Source: Ralstonia mannitolilytica
GTDB lineage: Bacteria; Pseudomonadota; Gammaproteobacteria; Burkholderiales; Burkholderiaceae
NCBI RefSeq assembly: GCF_905397375.1
Contig: NZ_CAJPVG010000012.1
Span: forward strand, 62,001-126,000
Length of the DNA stretch: 64,000 nucleotides
Reading direction: 5' to 3'
Positions 44,245-52,997 of the stretch are shown piece after piece (position 1 is the first letter of the stretch; each line of letters opens with the position of its first letter). A model generated the notes under the pieces. It searched no databases and was not told where the DNA came from. It was given only the letters and a program-made list of their open reading frames with translations. A program made the position numbers and the translations under genes.

Positions 44245-46724
44245 GAAGGTTTCCTCTCAGAAATATCGGCGCCCGCCGTGCAGGGCAGGGCAATGGGTTC
44301 AGGGGTGAGCGTGAGTGCGGCAGGCACGTTGGCCACATCGCACAGGCGCTTGTCCGACTGCCTGACAGACAGCACGGTGCCGGGGCGCACGCCGGCCAGA
44401 TAAACGACACCATGTTCGCCAACGATGCCCAGCTCCTTGCCGGTTCCCACGTCCACGACAGAAGCGCCGAAAGGAACGGCCTTGCCCGCCGCGTCGATGA
44501 GCGCGACAAGTACGTTGCTTCCGTGCGTGGTGTCGAAGCGCAGGAAGCCGATGGCGCCATCCGTCAGGACGACGCGCTGGACTGGATTGTTCACCGTGGT
44601 CTCCAGCGACGTGCGCTTCGTGTTGATGCGCGCGTCGTAGATGTTGAATGGCGCGACGGAGCCGATCACGGCATAGCCGCGCGAGTCTGTCCGCGCCTGC
44701 GTGCCGGCAAAGGCCACGCCGGGTACGCCGTCTGCGGAGACGAGCAGACGGGTGTCGCCGTTCATCCCCATGGCATGCGCGGCGACGCCATACCGGGTGG
44801 CGACCAGCGAGCCATCGAGTTCGAGCGATGCCGCGCGATAGGTATCGCCCGTGGCGGATGCCTGCGCGTTGACCTGCATGGTGCTGGTCTGCTTGCGCAG
44901 GTTTGCGGCCAGCGATGCGCGCCCGTTCGTGGTGCCGGTGTATGCGGCATAGCTGAGCCCCTGGTCGTCGCTGCCCGAGTAGCCCGTACTGAAGTTCAGG
45001 CCGCCGGCGCCGGACGTCGTGACGCTGGACGACGCCACCTGCCGGTTTCCAAGCGGGATCGTCATCGCGAGGAACACCTGGTTGCTCCCGCCCGCAAAAC
45101 CGCGTGTGTGGTACGCAGAAAAATTCAGCGATACGTTGTGGAGATTGCCCAGCGAGACCGTTCTGGCAAGCGTCAATCCGATGCGGTCGTCCGGCGTCCG
45201 ATCCCAATAGCTGGTCCGGTCGTATGTCAGGAAGGTCGAAAGCATGCCGAGGCGCTTGGCCGATGAAACCGAAACGCGTTGACGGCTGCCGGCCAACCCG
45301 GCCACCGTCGGATCTCCGAAGAACTGGGGAAAGCTCGTGTAGGTACGGTCCGAGAATCGATAGCCGAAGAAGCGCAGATCCGAATCCAGGGTGTCGAAGT
45401 GCTTGGCGTAGTTGAATCGATAGGAGCGTCCGGTCTGCGTCTCGCCGCTCCACCACAGGTGCGCGCGCGCGTAGGTTACGTCGGCAGAGACGGCGCCCAG
45501 TTTGCCGAGATTCTTGCCGGCGCCCAAAGCAATGGAGCCGTATCCGGACGCGCCGATGCCGCCGCCGTACAGGGTCACTTCATGCGGCAGCCCGTACGCC
45601 ACTTCGGCAAATCCGAAGACCGGCGTGATGCCGTTGCCGCCAAAGAGCCGCGGCGTGCCCGTTGCGAATTTGTAGCGCAGCTCACCCTCGCGCGCGAGGA
45701 AGGGCACTGCGGCGGTGGTGACGGTAAAGCGCTGCTCCGTGCCATCTTCTTCCTGCACGGTCACATCCAGCGTGCCTTGCACATTTGCCGAAAAATCCTG
45801 CAGCGAAAACGCGCCGGGCGGTACCCGCGTCGCATACAGCACGCGGCCCTGCTGCGAGACCGTTACCGTGGCATAGGTGCGCGCAACGCCGGTAATGGGT
45901 GCTGCGTAGCCCCGCATGCCCGGCGGCAGCATGCGGTCGTCGCTCTGCACGGCTGCGCCGGTCAGTGCAAAGGTGTCGAAGATGTCGGAGTTCAGGTAGG
46001 TCTGCCCGAGCGATACCGTCGAGCGGATCGTGGGGAGCGCCCGATATGCATACAGCCGATTGAACTGGAATGTATTGGACGATCCACCAAAATCGGACGC
46101 CGCGCCGGAAGCCAGCTGAGCCTGGTAGTCGCCTCGAACGCGCCATGCACCGGCGTTTGCGCCAACCGTGCCGTAGCCTTGTAGCGTGGTCGTGTGTCCG
46201 GACTGACTCTGCTGGGTGGTGCCGATGAGCCGGTAGTCGAGCATCGCTCCGGGGATGCCATCGCTCCAGCGTTGCGGCGGGACGTAATTCGCATCCGCAT
46301 ATTCGAGTGCGGCCTGGGGGACTGAAATCAGCAAGCGGCCCGATGCCTTGTCATGCCGGACGACGGCGCCGTCGATGCTGGTGAGGTCAACACACTTGCC
46401 ATCCTGGGTGATGTTCAGCGACTTTGATACCCCGGGCTTCAGGTCGAACTGGGCGACCAGGCCTGATGGCAGGCATGCCCGCGTGTTGTCGCCCGGTGCC
46501 GCCACGAATTCAATCTGCTCTCGGGAAAGCAACTGCCCATTGAAGACAACGTCGAGCAGATAGGCGCCGGGCGGCGTGTAATCGGCGCGCGCGAATTGCG
46601 TCAGATCCACATCGCTCGCGCCGTCGATGCTGAGGAACGAGGTATTGAATTCAGTGGCGCCGGCGTCTGCAGCCAACCAGATGGCCGCAATGCTGGCGCA
46701 GAGGATCCGTTGCTTGAAGTTCAC
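44241..46724 (-). CDS. Outer membrane fimbrial usher
   Basis: A usher of about 827 residues. The signal (CASIAAIWLAADAGA) precedes the N-terminal periplasmic domain (EFNTSFLSIDGASDVDLTQF, YTPPGAYLLDVVFNGQLL). A 24-strand barrel and plug then follow, with two C-terminal domains (LCDVANVPAALTLTPEPIALPC). It secretes and assembles the pilin and tip subunits. The start is uncertain: a GTG at 46724 directly opens the signal peptide, and a TTG at 46769 lies at the terminator's base. The GTG is preferred. Length is typical for the family. Confidence 0.93.
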   Translation of the reverse strand: MNFKQRILCASIAAIWLAADAGATEFNTSFLSIDGASDVDLTQFARADYTPPGAYLLDVVFNGQLLSREQIEFVAAPGDNTRACLPSGLVAQFDLKPGVSKSLNITQDGKCVDLTSIDGAVVRHDKASGRLLISVPQAALEYADANYVPPQRWSDGIPGAMLDYRLIGTTQQSQSGHTTTLQGYGTVGANAGAWRVRGDYQAQLASGAASDFGGSSNTFQFNRLYAYRALPTIRSTVSLGQTYLNSDIFDTFALTGAAVQSDDRMLPPGMRGYAAPITGVARTYATVTVSQQGRVLYATRVPPGAFSLQDFSANVQGTLDVTVQEEDGTEQRFTVTTAAVPFLAREGELRYKFATGTPRLFGGNGITPVFGFAEVAYGLPHEVTLYGGGIGASGYGSIALGAGKNLGKLGAVSADVTYARAHLWWSGETQTGRSYRFNYAKHFDTLDSDLRFFGYRFSDRTYTSFPQFFGDPTVAGLAGSRQRVSVSSAKRLGMLSTFLTYDRTSYWDRTPDDRIGLTLARTVSLGNLHNVSLNFSAYHTRGFAGGSNQVFLAMTIPLGNRQVASSSVTTSGAGGLNFSTGYSGSDDQGLSYAAYTGTTNGRASLAANLRKQTSTMQVNAQASATGDTYRAASLELDGSLVATRYGVAAHAMGMNGDTRLLVSADGVPGVAFAGTQARTDSRGYAVIGSVAPFNIYDARINTKRTSLETTVNNPVQRVVLTDGAIGFLRFDTTHGSNVLVALIDAAGKAVPFGASVVDVGTGKELGIVGEHGVVYLAGVRPGTVLSVRQSDKRLCDVANVPAALTLTPEPIALPCTAGADISERKPS

Positions 46725-46767
46725 GTCTGAATGGGCCGGCGGTTTCTCCGGCGAGCAAGGAGTGGGC

Positions 46768-46791
46768 AAGAAAAAGGGGGCTTGCGCCCCC
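46768..46791 (-). terminator. Intrinsic terminator between pilin and usher genes
   Basis: On the minus strand: GGGGGC-GCAA-GCCCCC followed by TTTTTC. A perfect 6-bp GC stem with a GNRA tetraloop and T-run makes a strong terminator. It probably lets most transcripts stop after the major pilin and a few continue into the usher. Confidence 0.88.
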
Positions 46792-46818
46792 TCTGCCGCT
46801 CAGGCTGAAAAGATCGCT

Positions 46819-47337
46819 TTACTGGTAGCGCACCGTGAAGTTGGCGACCGAGTTGGCCAGGCCGGGGGTGACGGTGGCTGCGGTCGACTCGTACATCGCC
46901 GCGAACTGCACCGTGTTGTTGCCGTTGGACAGAACGACCGGTGCCTTTTGCTCGGCGCCGTTGTCCAGGTATTCACCCGAGGCGGTCTGCAGGCGTACGC
47001 CGACGTTGGCAGCGCTGCCCGTGGTTGCGAACAGGCCCGGGGTGACGGTGTCGGCCGTGCCCGTGAACGTGAAGTACGCGTTCTTGGCCGTGCTGGTGTC
47101 GCAGTCCGTCAACTGGATGTTGAAGGGCGTCGCCTGCGAGCGGTCGCCGAGCTTGCTGAACAGGTTGGCCGGCACTTGACCCAGCGAGACGGTTTGGTCG
47201 AGCGTGTCACCGCTGATGCCGCAGGCGCCGGCGACGATTTCGCCGTTGAAGGTGATGGTGCCCGGGTTGCCGTTGCCAGCAGCAAATGCGGAGGCGGAGA
47301 GTGCTGCGATAACGGCGGCTGCAAATGCTTGTTTCAT
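46819..47337 (-). CDS. Major fimbrial subunit (type 1 pilin family)
   Basis: A 172-residue pilin with signal peptide (MKQAFAAAVIAALSASAFA) and a mature domain starting AGNGNPGTITFNGEIVAGAC. Two cysteines (GACGI and TDCDT) form the usual intradomain disulfide. The C-terminus VANFTVRYQ has the penultimate tyrosine and alternating hydrophobics of donor-strand pilins. It is the first gene of the fimbrial operon. A -10-like AATAAT lies at 47395-47400 on the minus strand. No obvious Shine-Dalgarno sequence precedes the ATG, which is odd for an abundant protein. Confidence 0.92.
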   Translation of the reverse strand: MKQAFAAAVIAALSASAFAAGNGNPGTITFNGEIVAGACGISGDTLDQTVSLGQVPANLFSKLGDRSQATPFNIQLTDCDTSTAKNAYFTFTGTADTVTPGLFATTGSAANVGVRLQTASGEYLDNGAEQKAPVVLSNGNNTVQFAAMYESTAATVTPGLANSVANFTVRYQ

Positions 47338-47424
47338 AGGAGTGGAGACTTGTTGATGTTTGTCAGGGCCTGCACGGGATGTGCACGCAGGTTGATTATT
47401 GGAAATGCAGTCGGGCAGGAACAT

Positions 47425-47438
47425 CAGTCCAGTACGAA
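47425..47438. promoter_or_regulatory. Weak third copy of the GTACGA-type dyad, upstream of the pilin gene
   Basis: TCAGTCCAGTACGA matches the dyad near the adhesin gene at 10 of 14 positions. It sits about 43 bp upstream of the transcription start predicted from AATAAT (47395-47400), a usual site for an activator overlapping the -35. The match alone is not significant. Confidence 0.35.
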
Positions 47439-47474
47439 ATGCGTCGCGATGTCTCGTCGTAGCAACCCGGCAGG

Positions 47475-48167
47475 TCAGTGGTCTGTTGGCATGACTGGAC
47501 GATTGGCAACGCGGTACTCCGCAGTCGTCTCCCAACCGAGTTCGAGGGCGTAGCGATAAAGGTCCGCCTCACGGTCGATACCCAGCTTGCGCATGGCAGA
47601 GACCTTCTGTGCGCTGATGGTCTGCTTGCCGCGTTCCAGGCGTTGCGCAATCTGGCCGACGGATAGGCCCGACACGAACAGACGGATGACCTGTTCTTCA
47701 CGCACAGTGAGGGCTGGGCGTGCCTTTCCGCCGACACCGCGTGATCCATCAAGCGTTGCCTGCATGAGCGGTGACAGGTAGGTCCGCCCGCGCTCGACGC
47801 TGCGTATGGCCAGCGGGATATGCGACAGCTCGTCGGCCTTGCTGACGAGGCCGTGGATGCCTGTTGCCGCGAGTCGCGGGAGGATGGCGCCGTTGTCGAG
47901 CATGGTCAGCACAACGATGCGGAGCAGCGGATAGCGGCCCAGCAGAAAGCCCATCAACGGAATGCCGTCGCCGTAGTCGCCGCCCGGCATGGCGTAGTCG
48001 GTCAGGAGGACGTCGCACGGATAGCGGTCCAGCAGCGCAACCATTTCGCTGGAGTTGCACGCTGTGCCGACGATCTCCATGTCGCCGGATTCTTCAATGA
48101 TGGCGGTGACGCCCGCGACAACGACAGGATGGTCGTCCGCGAGCACAACTCGGATTCGTGCGTTCAT
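47475..48167 (-). CDS. RcsB-like NarL/FixJ-family response regulator
   Basis: A 230-residue regulator. The receiver has the acidic pair D11-D12 and phospho-acceptor D57 (LLTDYAMPG), and MPGGDYGDGIPL and VVLTMLDNGAIL are RcsB-like. The C-terminal LuxR-type HTH includes LTVREEQVIRLFVSGLSVGQIAQRLE and ISAQKVSAMRKLGI. It is a paralogue of the regulator at 51894 and brackets the autotransporter with it. The likely phosphodonor is the hybrid kinase at 52998, whose class usually pairs with NarL-type regulators. It lies between the adhesin and pilin genes, so either could be a target. Confidence 0.92.
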   Translation of the reverse strand: MNARIRVVLADDHPVVVAGVTAIIEESGDMEIVGTACNSSEMVALLDRYPCDVLLTDYAMPGGDYGDGIPLMGFLLGRYPLLRIVVLTMLDNGAILPRLAATGIHGLVSKADELSHIPLAIRSVERGRTYLSPLMQATLDGSRGVGGKARPALTVREEQVIRLFVSGLSVGQIAQRLERGKQTISAQKVSAMRKLGIDREADLYRYALELGWETTAEYRVANRPVMPTDH

Positions 48168-48196
48168 TGGAATGGGGATGTTGCGGCGGAATGCGG

Positions 48197-48225
48197 AAAA
48201 AAGGCGGCGGTAGAACACCGCCGCC
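48197..48225 (-). terminator. Intrinsic terminator after the autotransporter adhesin gene
   Basis: On the minus strand a perfect 9-bp stem, GGCGGCGGT/ACCGCCGCC with a 5-nt loop, is followed by six T residues. It lies 56 bp after the adhesin stop and just upstream of the RcsB-like gene. Confidence 0.9.
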
Positions 48226-48280
48226 TCGTGGCGCAGACAGATCGCTGTTCAGGCTGGCCTGAGCAGCGCGGCAGCCTGGC

Positions 48281-51200
48281 TTACCACTGGTACGAGACGC
48301 CAGCGCCGTAGGTGCTGCCCGAGCCGCTGATGCTGGCGCCGAACTTGGCCTTGATGCGATCGCTCAGGCGGGTGCTCACGCCGATGGCCGATGCGGTATA
48401 GCCCTCGTACGTCGCCACCCCCACGCCCACGGCAACCGTCTTGCCAGCGTCCACGTCCGGAATCATCGTGAGCGCCGTGGCCCCTGCAATGCCGGAGTAA
48501 GCCTTGCGCGACACATCGCCCAGCGCCTGCTGCACCATGCCGACCTTCTGGTCGGTGTAGCTGTTGGCGCCCGACACGGCCGCGTCCATGCTGCGCTTGT
48601 TCACGGCATCGGTACTCATGACGGCATCTGCCACATTCGCCACGACACGCTCGCTGCCGACCGAGCCGACCGACACCGTGTTGTCGCGGTCGGTGGTCGA
48701 ACCCGCGCCAAGTGCCACGCTGTTGTCGTGCTTGGCAGCCGCGCCCGCGCCGATGGCGACCGCGGTGTTGCCGCTGGCGCTTGCCGTGTTGGCTTGGTCG
48801 CCCGTCGTCGCCACGTGCGCGTTGGACGCGCCGGTGGAAATCACCTTCTCGATGGTCGTCACACGATCGCCGGTCTGGCCGATCGATACCGCCAGCCCAT
48901 TCAGTGCGTCGCCGACGGTGTTGTACGTCGTGTTGTTGAGCGTGTAGGTCGGTGCGACGAACGAGCCGTCCGGTGCGAAGCCCGCACCGCCGCCCAGCGA
49001 GCCTGCCAGGCCGCGCAGTTGCCCCACGTTCGCAGCGTCCGTGTCGGCCATGCCGGCGCGCACATTGGACAGCAGCACTGGCGTACCGGCAGAGCCGAAC
49101 GTCACAGAGGTGCGGTTCGAGCCGGCGTCGTACGTGACGGCGTCCAACGCGGTGCCGTTCTGGTCGATCAGGCCGGCTTGCTTGAGCTGACGCAGGTTCA
49201 CGGCGTCGGTGTCGGCCGCACCGTCGGCCACGTTGTGCAACTGCACGGGGCCGCTTGCCTGCGTGCCGCCGAGCGTCACGCTGTTGTAGTTGGCCGTACC
49301 GTCGGCATGCACGTCGTAGGTCACCGCTGCAAGCGTATTGCCGTTGTTGTCGATCAGGCCCGTCTTCTTGAGCTGGCTCACGTTCACTGCATCGGTATCC
49401 GCGCTGCCTTCGGCCACGCCGGTCAGACGGCGTGCGCCTGCGGTGCCCGTGAAGTCGACCACGGTGCCGTCGGTGCCGCCAGCCACGGTGATGTTGCGCG
49501 TGGCCGCATCCTGCTGCACCAGGCCGATTGAACCCTGCCCAAGCTGCTGCTGCAGGTTGAGGATGTTGGTTTCGTTGTTGGTGACGCGACCGTCCAGGTT
49601 CACGATGTTGCTCTGTGCCGTCTTCAGGCCGCCGTCGATGGCGTCGAGTGCCGTGCCGACATCGTGCTGCGTTCCGCCCTGCACGTTGTAGGTCGGGCCC
49701 GACACCACACCGGTGTTGGCGTCAATCTTTGCACCGCCACCCAGGCTCGCGATGACGGGCGTGAGCTGTTGAACGTTGACCGCGTCGGTCGCTTGGTTAC
49801 CGTTGGCCACGTTGACGATCTGGCGCGTGCCATTGCCGCCCATGCCCCAGCCGACGGAGACCACGTTGTCGCGGTCGGCCACCGAGTTGGCCCCCAGGGC
49901 TACCGAGTTTTCGCCGGTGGCGCTCGCGTTCGAGCCAATCGCCACGCCATAGGAACCGGCGGCGACCTGGGCTTTGTCGCCCTTGTTGCTCCAGCCGTCT
50001 GCCTGGAAATAGGCCGTATCCGTCGCGCTCGACTTGGCAATTTCCGTCCGCAGTTGCTGCACGTTTACCGCGTCGGTATCGGCCACGCCGCTGCTGATGT
50101 TGGCCAGCGTGCGGGTATTGCCGTTCTTGTCGGCAAAGTTGACGCGCACGCCGTCGGTGGCGGCACCCACCGTCAGGTCTGCGCCGGCTGTGGCTTGTTG
50201 CACGAGGCCGATCTGCCCGGAAGAGATCTGGTCGCCCAGCTGCGTCACGTTGTTGCTGACGTTCGTAATCTGGTTGCCAAGCTGCGTGGCAGTGTCGTTC
50301 AGTTGGCGGACGTTGACTGCATCGGTGTCGGCCGTGCCAGCAGCAAGATTCGTGATCTGGCGCTGATTGGTGTCGGAGCCCACCGAGATGGTGTTGCTGC
50401 GCGTGTTCGTGCTGTTCGAGCCCAGCGCGACTGCGTCGGTTACGTTGGCGGCGACAGTGGCACGGTAGCCAATGGCGCTCGAGTTTGCGGCGCTGGCATT
50501 GACATTAGCGGCTCCGCCAATGGCAATTGCACCCTGCGCGGCTGCGCTGGAGTTCGCGCCCATGGCGAACGAGTTGCCACCTGATGCGTTGGACGCGTAG
50601 CCGATCGCGGTCGCATTGTTGCCGCCGGCCGTTGAACCACTGCCGACCGCCGTGGCGCCGTTGGCAGCCGCGCGGGCATTCGAACCGAACGCGTTGGCGG
50701 AGTTGCCGCTGGCGTAAGCAGCTTGCCCCACTGCGAGCGAGTTCGGCCCTGCCGGCGTGGCGGCGGCTGCGCCCGTGTTCTCGAAGGCGGAGATGAAGCG
50801 GCTGCGGTCCGTCAGGTTTTGGATTGCCGTCGTGTGCTGCGTCACCGTTGCGTTGACGGCGTTCAACTGCGCCACGTTCACGGCATCGGTGTCAGCCGTA
50901 CCCGCGGCAACGTTGGTGATCTGGCGCTGAGCCGTGCTGGAGCCGACGGACACCGTGTTGGCACGATCGGCGATGCTCGCCTGGCCCAGTGCCACGCTGC
51001 CCGCAACGGCCGACGTGTTGGCACCCAGCGCCATGGCGTTGTCACCAGTGGTCTTGGCTGCCGAGCCCAGGGCAACCGATTTGTCACCGGCAACGGTGAC
51101 GCTGCGGCCGAATGCCATCGAATCAACGCCTTGTGCGTTGGCGCTGTAACCGAGTGCGAAGGAATTGGTACCGGTTGCCTTAGCGCCGCTGCCCACCGCT

Positions 51201-51736
51201 ACGCTGGCGTCGCCGGTTGCAGACGAGTTGGTGCCAAGCGAGAGCGCATTGGTGGCGCTTGCTACTGCGCTCTGGCCAATGGCAGTTGCCCAGCCGCCGG
51301 TTGCTTTGGCGCCGGCACCGATGGCTTGCGACCAGCTACTTGCCGTCGCATATGCACCGATGGCGACACTGTTTGCGCCAGTCGTACTGGCATGGTCACC
51401 GATCGCCGTTGTCGCGCCAGCGGTCGAGGATGCGCTGTTGCCGATGATCGTGCTGCATGCGGAGCCCGGCAGATAGCTGCTGTTACAACCGGCGGCGCTG
51501 CCGTCGGCGTTATCGCCAATGACCGTGTTGTTGGCATTGCCTTGCTGCGCGCCGTTGCCAGCAACGTAGGCGAATGCCTGCGTCGCGCCCAGCCCCAGCG
51601 TGACGGCTGCGAGAGCGATTGCGTGACGGACCAGTGCGCGTTGGCCGCCGGCCTTCGTGCGGCTCTTTGCGGTTTCGGATGCTGCCACCCACGTGCCGGT
51701 GGCGATGTTGAAGATGGTGCGATGCGTCTTGTTCAT
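48281..51736 (-). CDS. Trimeric autotransporter adhesin (YadA/Hia family)
   Basis: A 1151-residue surface adhesin. The N-terminus has an extended ESPR signal region (MNKTHRTIFNIATGTWVAAS) before the hydrophobic core. The passenger alternates left-handed YadA-head repeats (NSVAIGAYATA-like) with HANS/neck motifs (DTDAVNVAQL repeated) and coiled-coil stalk segments. Head-like blocks occur near the N-terminus, in the middle and again just before the C-terminus. The C-terminal anchor (SYTDQKVGMVQQALGDV, SRKAYSGIAGATAL, then four strands ending VSYQW) builds the 12-stranded trimeric pore. Surface binding and autoaggregation are expected. It has RcsB-like regulators on both sides. Confidence 0.95.
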   Translation of the reverse strand: MNKTHRTIFNIATGTWVAASETAKSRTKAGGQRALVRHAIALAAVTLGLGATQAFAYVAGNGAQQGNANNTVIGDNADGSAAGCNSSYLPGSACSTIIGNSASSTAGATTAIGDHASTTGANSVAIGAYATASSWSQAIGAGAKATGGWATAIGQSAVASATNALSLGTNSSATGDASVAVGSGAKATGTNSFALGYSANAQGVDSMAFGRSVTVAGDKSVALGSAAKTTGDNAMALGANTSAVAGSVALGQASIADRANTVSVGSSTAQRQITNVAAGTADTDAVNVAQLNAVNATVTQHTTAIQNLTDRSRFISAFENTGAAAATPAGPNSLAVGQAAYASGNSANAFGSNARAAANGATAVGSGSTAGGNNATAIGYASNASGGNSFAMGANSSAAAQGAIAIGGAANVNASAANSSAIGYRATVAANVTDAVALGSNSTNTRSNTISVGSDTNQRQITNLAAGTADTDAVNVRQLNDTATQLGNQITNVSNNVTQLGDQISSGQIGLVQQATAGADLTVGAATDGVRVNFADKNGNTRTLANISSGVADTDAVNVQQLRTEIAKSSATDTAYFQADGWSNKGDKAQVAAGSYGVAIGSNASATGENSVALGANSVADRDNVVSVGWGMGGNGTRQIVNVANGNQATDAVNVQQLTPVIASLGGGAKIDANTGVVSGPTYNVQGGTQHDVGTALDAIDGGLKTAQSNIVNLDGRVTNNETNILNLQQQLGQGSIGLVQQDAATRNITVAGGTDGTVVDFTGTAGARRLTGVAEGSADTDAVNVSQLKKTGLIDNNGNTLAAVTYDVHADGTANYNSVTLGGTQASGPVQLHNVADGAADTDAVNLRQLKQAGLIDQNGTALDAVTYDAGSNRTSVTFGSAGTPVLLSNVRAGMADTDAANVGQLRGLAGSLGGGAGFAPDGSFVAPTYTLNNTTYNTVGDALNGLAVSIGQTGDRVTTIEKVISTGASNAHVATTGDQANTASASGNTAVAIGAGAAAKHDNSVALGAGSTTDRDNTVSVGSVGSERVVANVADAVMSTDAVNKRSMDAAVSGANSYTDQKVGMVQQALGDVSRKAYSGIAGATALTMIPDVDAGKTVAVGVGVATYEGYTASAIGVSTRLSDRIKAKFGASISGSGSTYGAGVSYQW

Positions 51737-51812
51737 GGTGACTCCGTAGGTGTGTTGTTCCGACGGGTTCACTGTATTTTTTTGACGCAGTGCACACTAT
51801 CTGACGAGTACT

Positions 51813-51837
51813 AAAACGCCCCGCATCCTGAACGGGG
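51813..51837 (-). terminator. Candidate terminator between the RcsB-like gene and the adhesin gene
   Basis: On the minus strand CCCCG-N9-CGGGG, then CG and TTTT. The stem is 5 bp with a long loop, so it is modest. It would separate the regulator transcript from adhesin transcription. Confidence 0.5.
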
Positions 51838-51847
51838 ACGAGGCTTT

Positions 51848-51861
51848 TCGTACTTGTACGA
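51848..51861. promoter_or_regulatory. Perfect GTACGA dyad upstream of the adhesin gene
   Basis: TCGTAC-TT-GTACGA is a perfect dyad with 6-bp arms and a 2-bp spacer, 112 bp upstream of the adhesin ATG. Its minus-strand reading ACAAGTACGAA recurs upstream of the hybrid kinase. It is a candidate site for the RcsB-like regulators; binding is inferred. Confidence 0.5.
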
Positions 51862-51893
51862 GTTGCCGCGGCTCTGAGGGGTGAGGGTGCCGC

Positions 51894-52571
51894 TCAGGCC
51901 TGCTCTTCAGGGGATTGCGGCGTCGCTGCCGATACCAGGCCGGTCTCGATTGCGTACCGGAACAGGTCGACATCGCGCTCGATGCCGAGCTTGCGCATGG
52001 CCGTCGACTTCTGCGTGCTGACGGTCTGTTTGCTGCGGTGCAGGCGCTGTGCGATCTCGTTCACGGACAGACCGGAGACATACAAGCGAAGGACTTCGCT
52101 TTCCCTGCGGGTGAGCGCTTGGTCGCCGTCGCCTTGTACGCGTTTCGCAGCGTCCAGGGCTGCACGTGTGGTGGGCGAGAAATACGGCTGGCCCTGCATC
52201 GCCGCATGGACGGCAGGAATGATGTGCGAGAGATCGTCCGACTTGCTCAGAACGCCATGCACGCCGGCCGCGGCAATGGCCGACAGAATGGCGGGGTTGT
52301 CCATCATGGTCAGCACGATCACTTTCATGGCCGGATACCGGCGCATGACGAACGAGAGCAGGGGGATGCCGTCGCCGTATGCCCCGCCCGGCATGGAGTA
52401 ATCCGTTACGAGCACATCGCACGCGTGCGTATCGAGAAAGGCGACCATCTCGGTAGAGCTCCGCGAGGTGCCGACAATCTCGATGCCATGCGCGTTTTCG
52501 ACGGCGACTTTCACCCCGAGAATGATCGCAGGATGATCGTCAGCAAGCAGCAGCCGAATACGCTCGTTCAT
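51894..52571 (-). CDS. RcsB-like NarL/FixJ-family response regulator (second)
   Basis: A 225-residue regulator with acidic pair D11-D12, phospho-acceptor D57 (VTDYSMPGG), and the RcsB-like segments YGDGIPLLSF and VLTMMDNPAILS. The C-terminal HTH (LTRRESEVLRLYVSGLSVNEIAQRLH) and STQKSTAMRKLGI match RcsB closely. It is divergent from the hybrid kinase gene, about 425 bp away, and upstream of the adhesin. It is a paralogue of the regulator at 47475, probably from a local duplication that also moved the adhesin between the copies. Confidence 0.93.
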   Translation of the reverse strand: MNERIRLLLADDHPAIILGVKVAVENAHGIEIVGTSRSSTEMVAFLDTHACDVLVTDYSMPGGAYGDGIPLLSFVMRRYPAMKVIVLTMMDNPAILSAIAAAGVHGVLSKSDDLSHIIPAVHAAMQGQPYFSPTTRAALDAAKRVQGDGDQALTRRESEVLRLYVSGLSVNEIAQRLHRSKQTVSTQKSTAMRKLGIERDVDLFRYAIETGLVSAATPQSPEEQA

Positions 52572-52615
52572 GGAAATCCCCGGTGGTGCGTTGGTTTTGC
52601 GTTGGGATATGGCAC

Positions 52616-52819
52616 CTAAGTCGGCTCTACGGCCTTTGCATCCCATTGCGCGATGAGCGCGCGCCTTCCATGCGGAGAGGCATACAGGAAGGCGTTGAGA
52701 TGCAGTATAAAACGCCGTCGCTGTTCGCAGGGCAACTGCGCAAACGCCAGCAGTGCTTGTGCGGATTGCGATGAGATGGGTGCGAGAGACTGTGTCGGCG
52801 CAGCCAGTTTGGCATCCAT
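52616..52819 (-). CDS. Possible small protein, 67 residues
   Basis: The frame from the ATG at 52819 encodes MDAKLAAPTQSLAPISSQSA followed by a Leu/Arg-rich helix-like part (ALLAFAQLPCEQRRRFILHL) and ends AQWDAKAVEPT. It lies 44 bp upstream of the RcsB-like gene on the same strand, so it could be cotranscribed. Composition is more protein-like than most chance frames, but there is no clear ribosome site and no family I recognise. It could be a spurious frame. Confidence 0.3.
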   Translation of the reverse strand: MDAKLAAPTQSLAPISSQSAQALLAFAQLPCEQRRRFILHLNAFLYASPHGRRALIAQWDAKAVEPT

Positions 52820-52908
52820 GATGAGCGGTCCAACGTTGCGGGAACGTTCATTCTCCGCGCCTTGTTGCGCTCCGCTAATAGGACATAGTCGAAATCGCTT
52901 CGGCACGT

Positions 52909-52922
52909 AGGACAAGTACGAA
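52909..52922. promoter_or_regulatory. GTACGA-type dyad upstream of the hybrid kinase gene
   Basis: TAGGACAAGTACGA matches the adhesin-promoter dyad TCGTACAAGTACGA at 12 of 14 positions, and the next base (A) also matches. It lies 76-89 bp upstream of the kinase ATG. It suggests autoregulation of the signalling system. Confidence 0.45.
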
Positions 52923-52997
52923 CTTTCGGGCTTGGATGCGCACAGCGCGCACGATTTCAATAAAGTAGTGGTTCGGCATCCCTACCACCTACAGATC

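Larger units (their letters stand above)
52572..52997. other. Divergent intergenic region between RcsB-like gene and hybrid kinase
   Basis: About 425 bp. The part next to the regulator contains a possible small gene (52616-52819). The part next to the kinase holds a GTACGA element at 52909-52922 and AACGTT repeated at 52832 and 52842. No strong sigma-70 promoter was seen in either direction. Confidence 0.4.
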
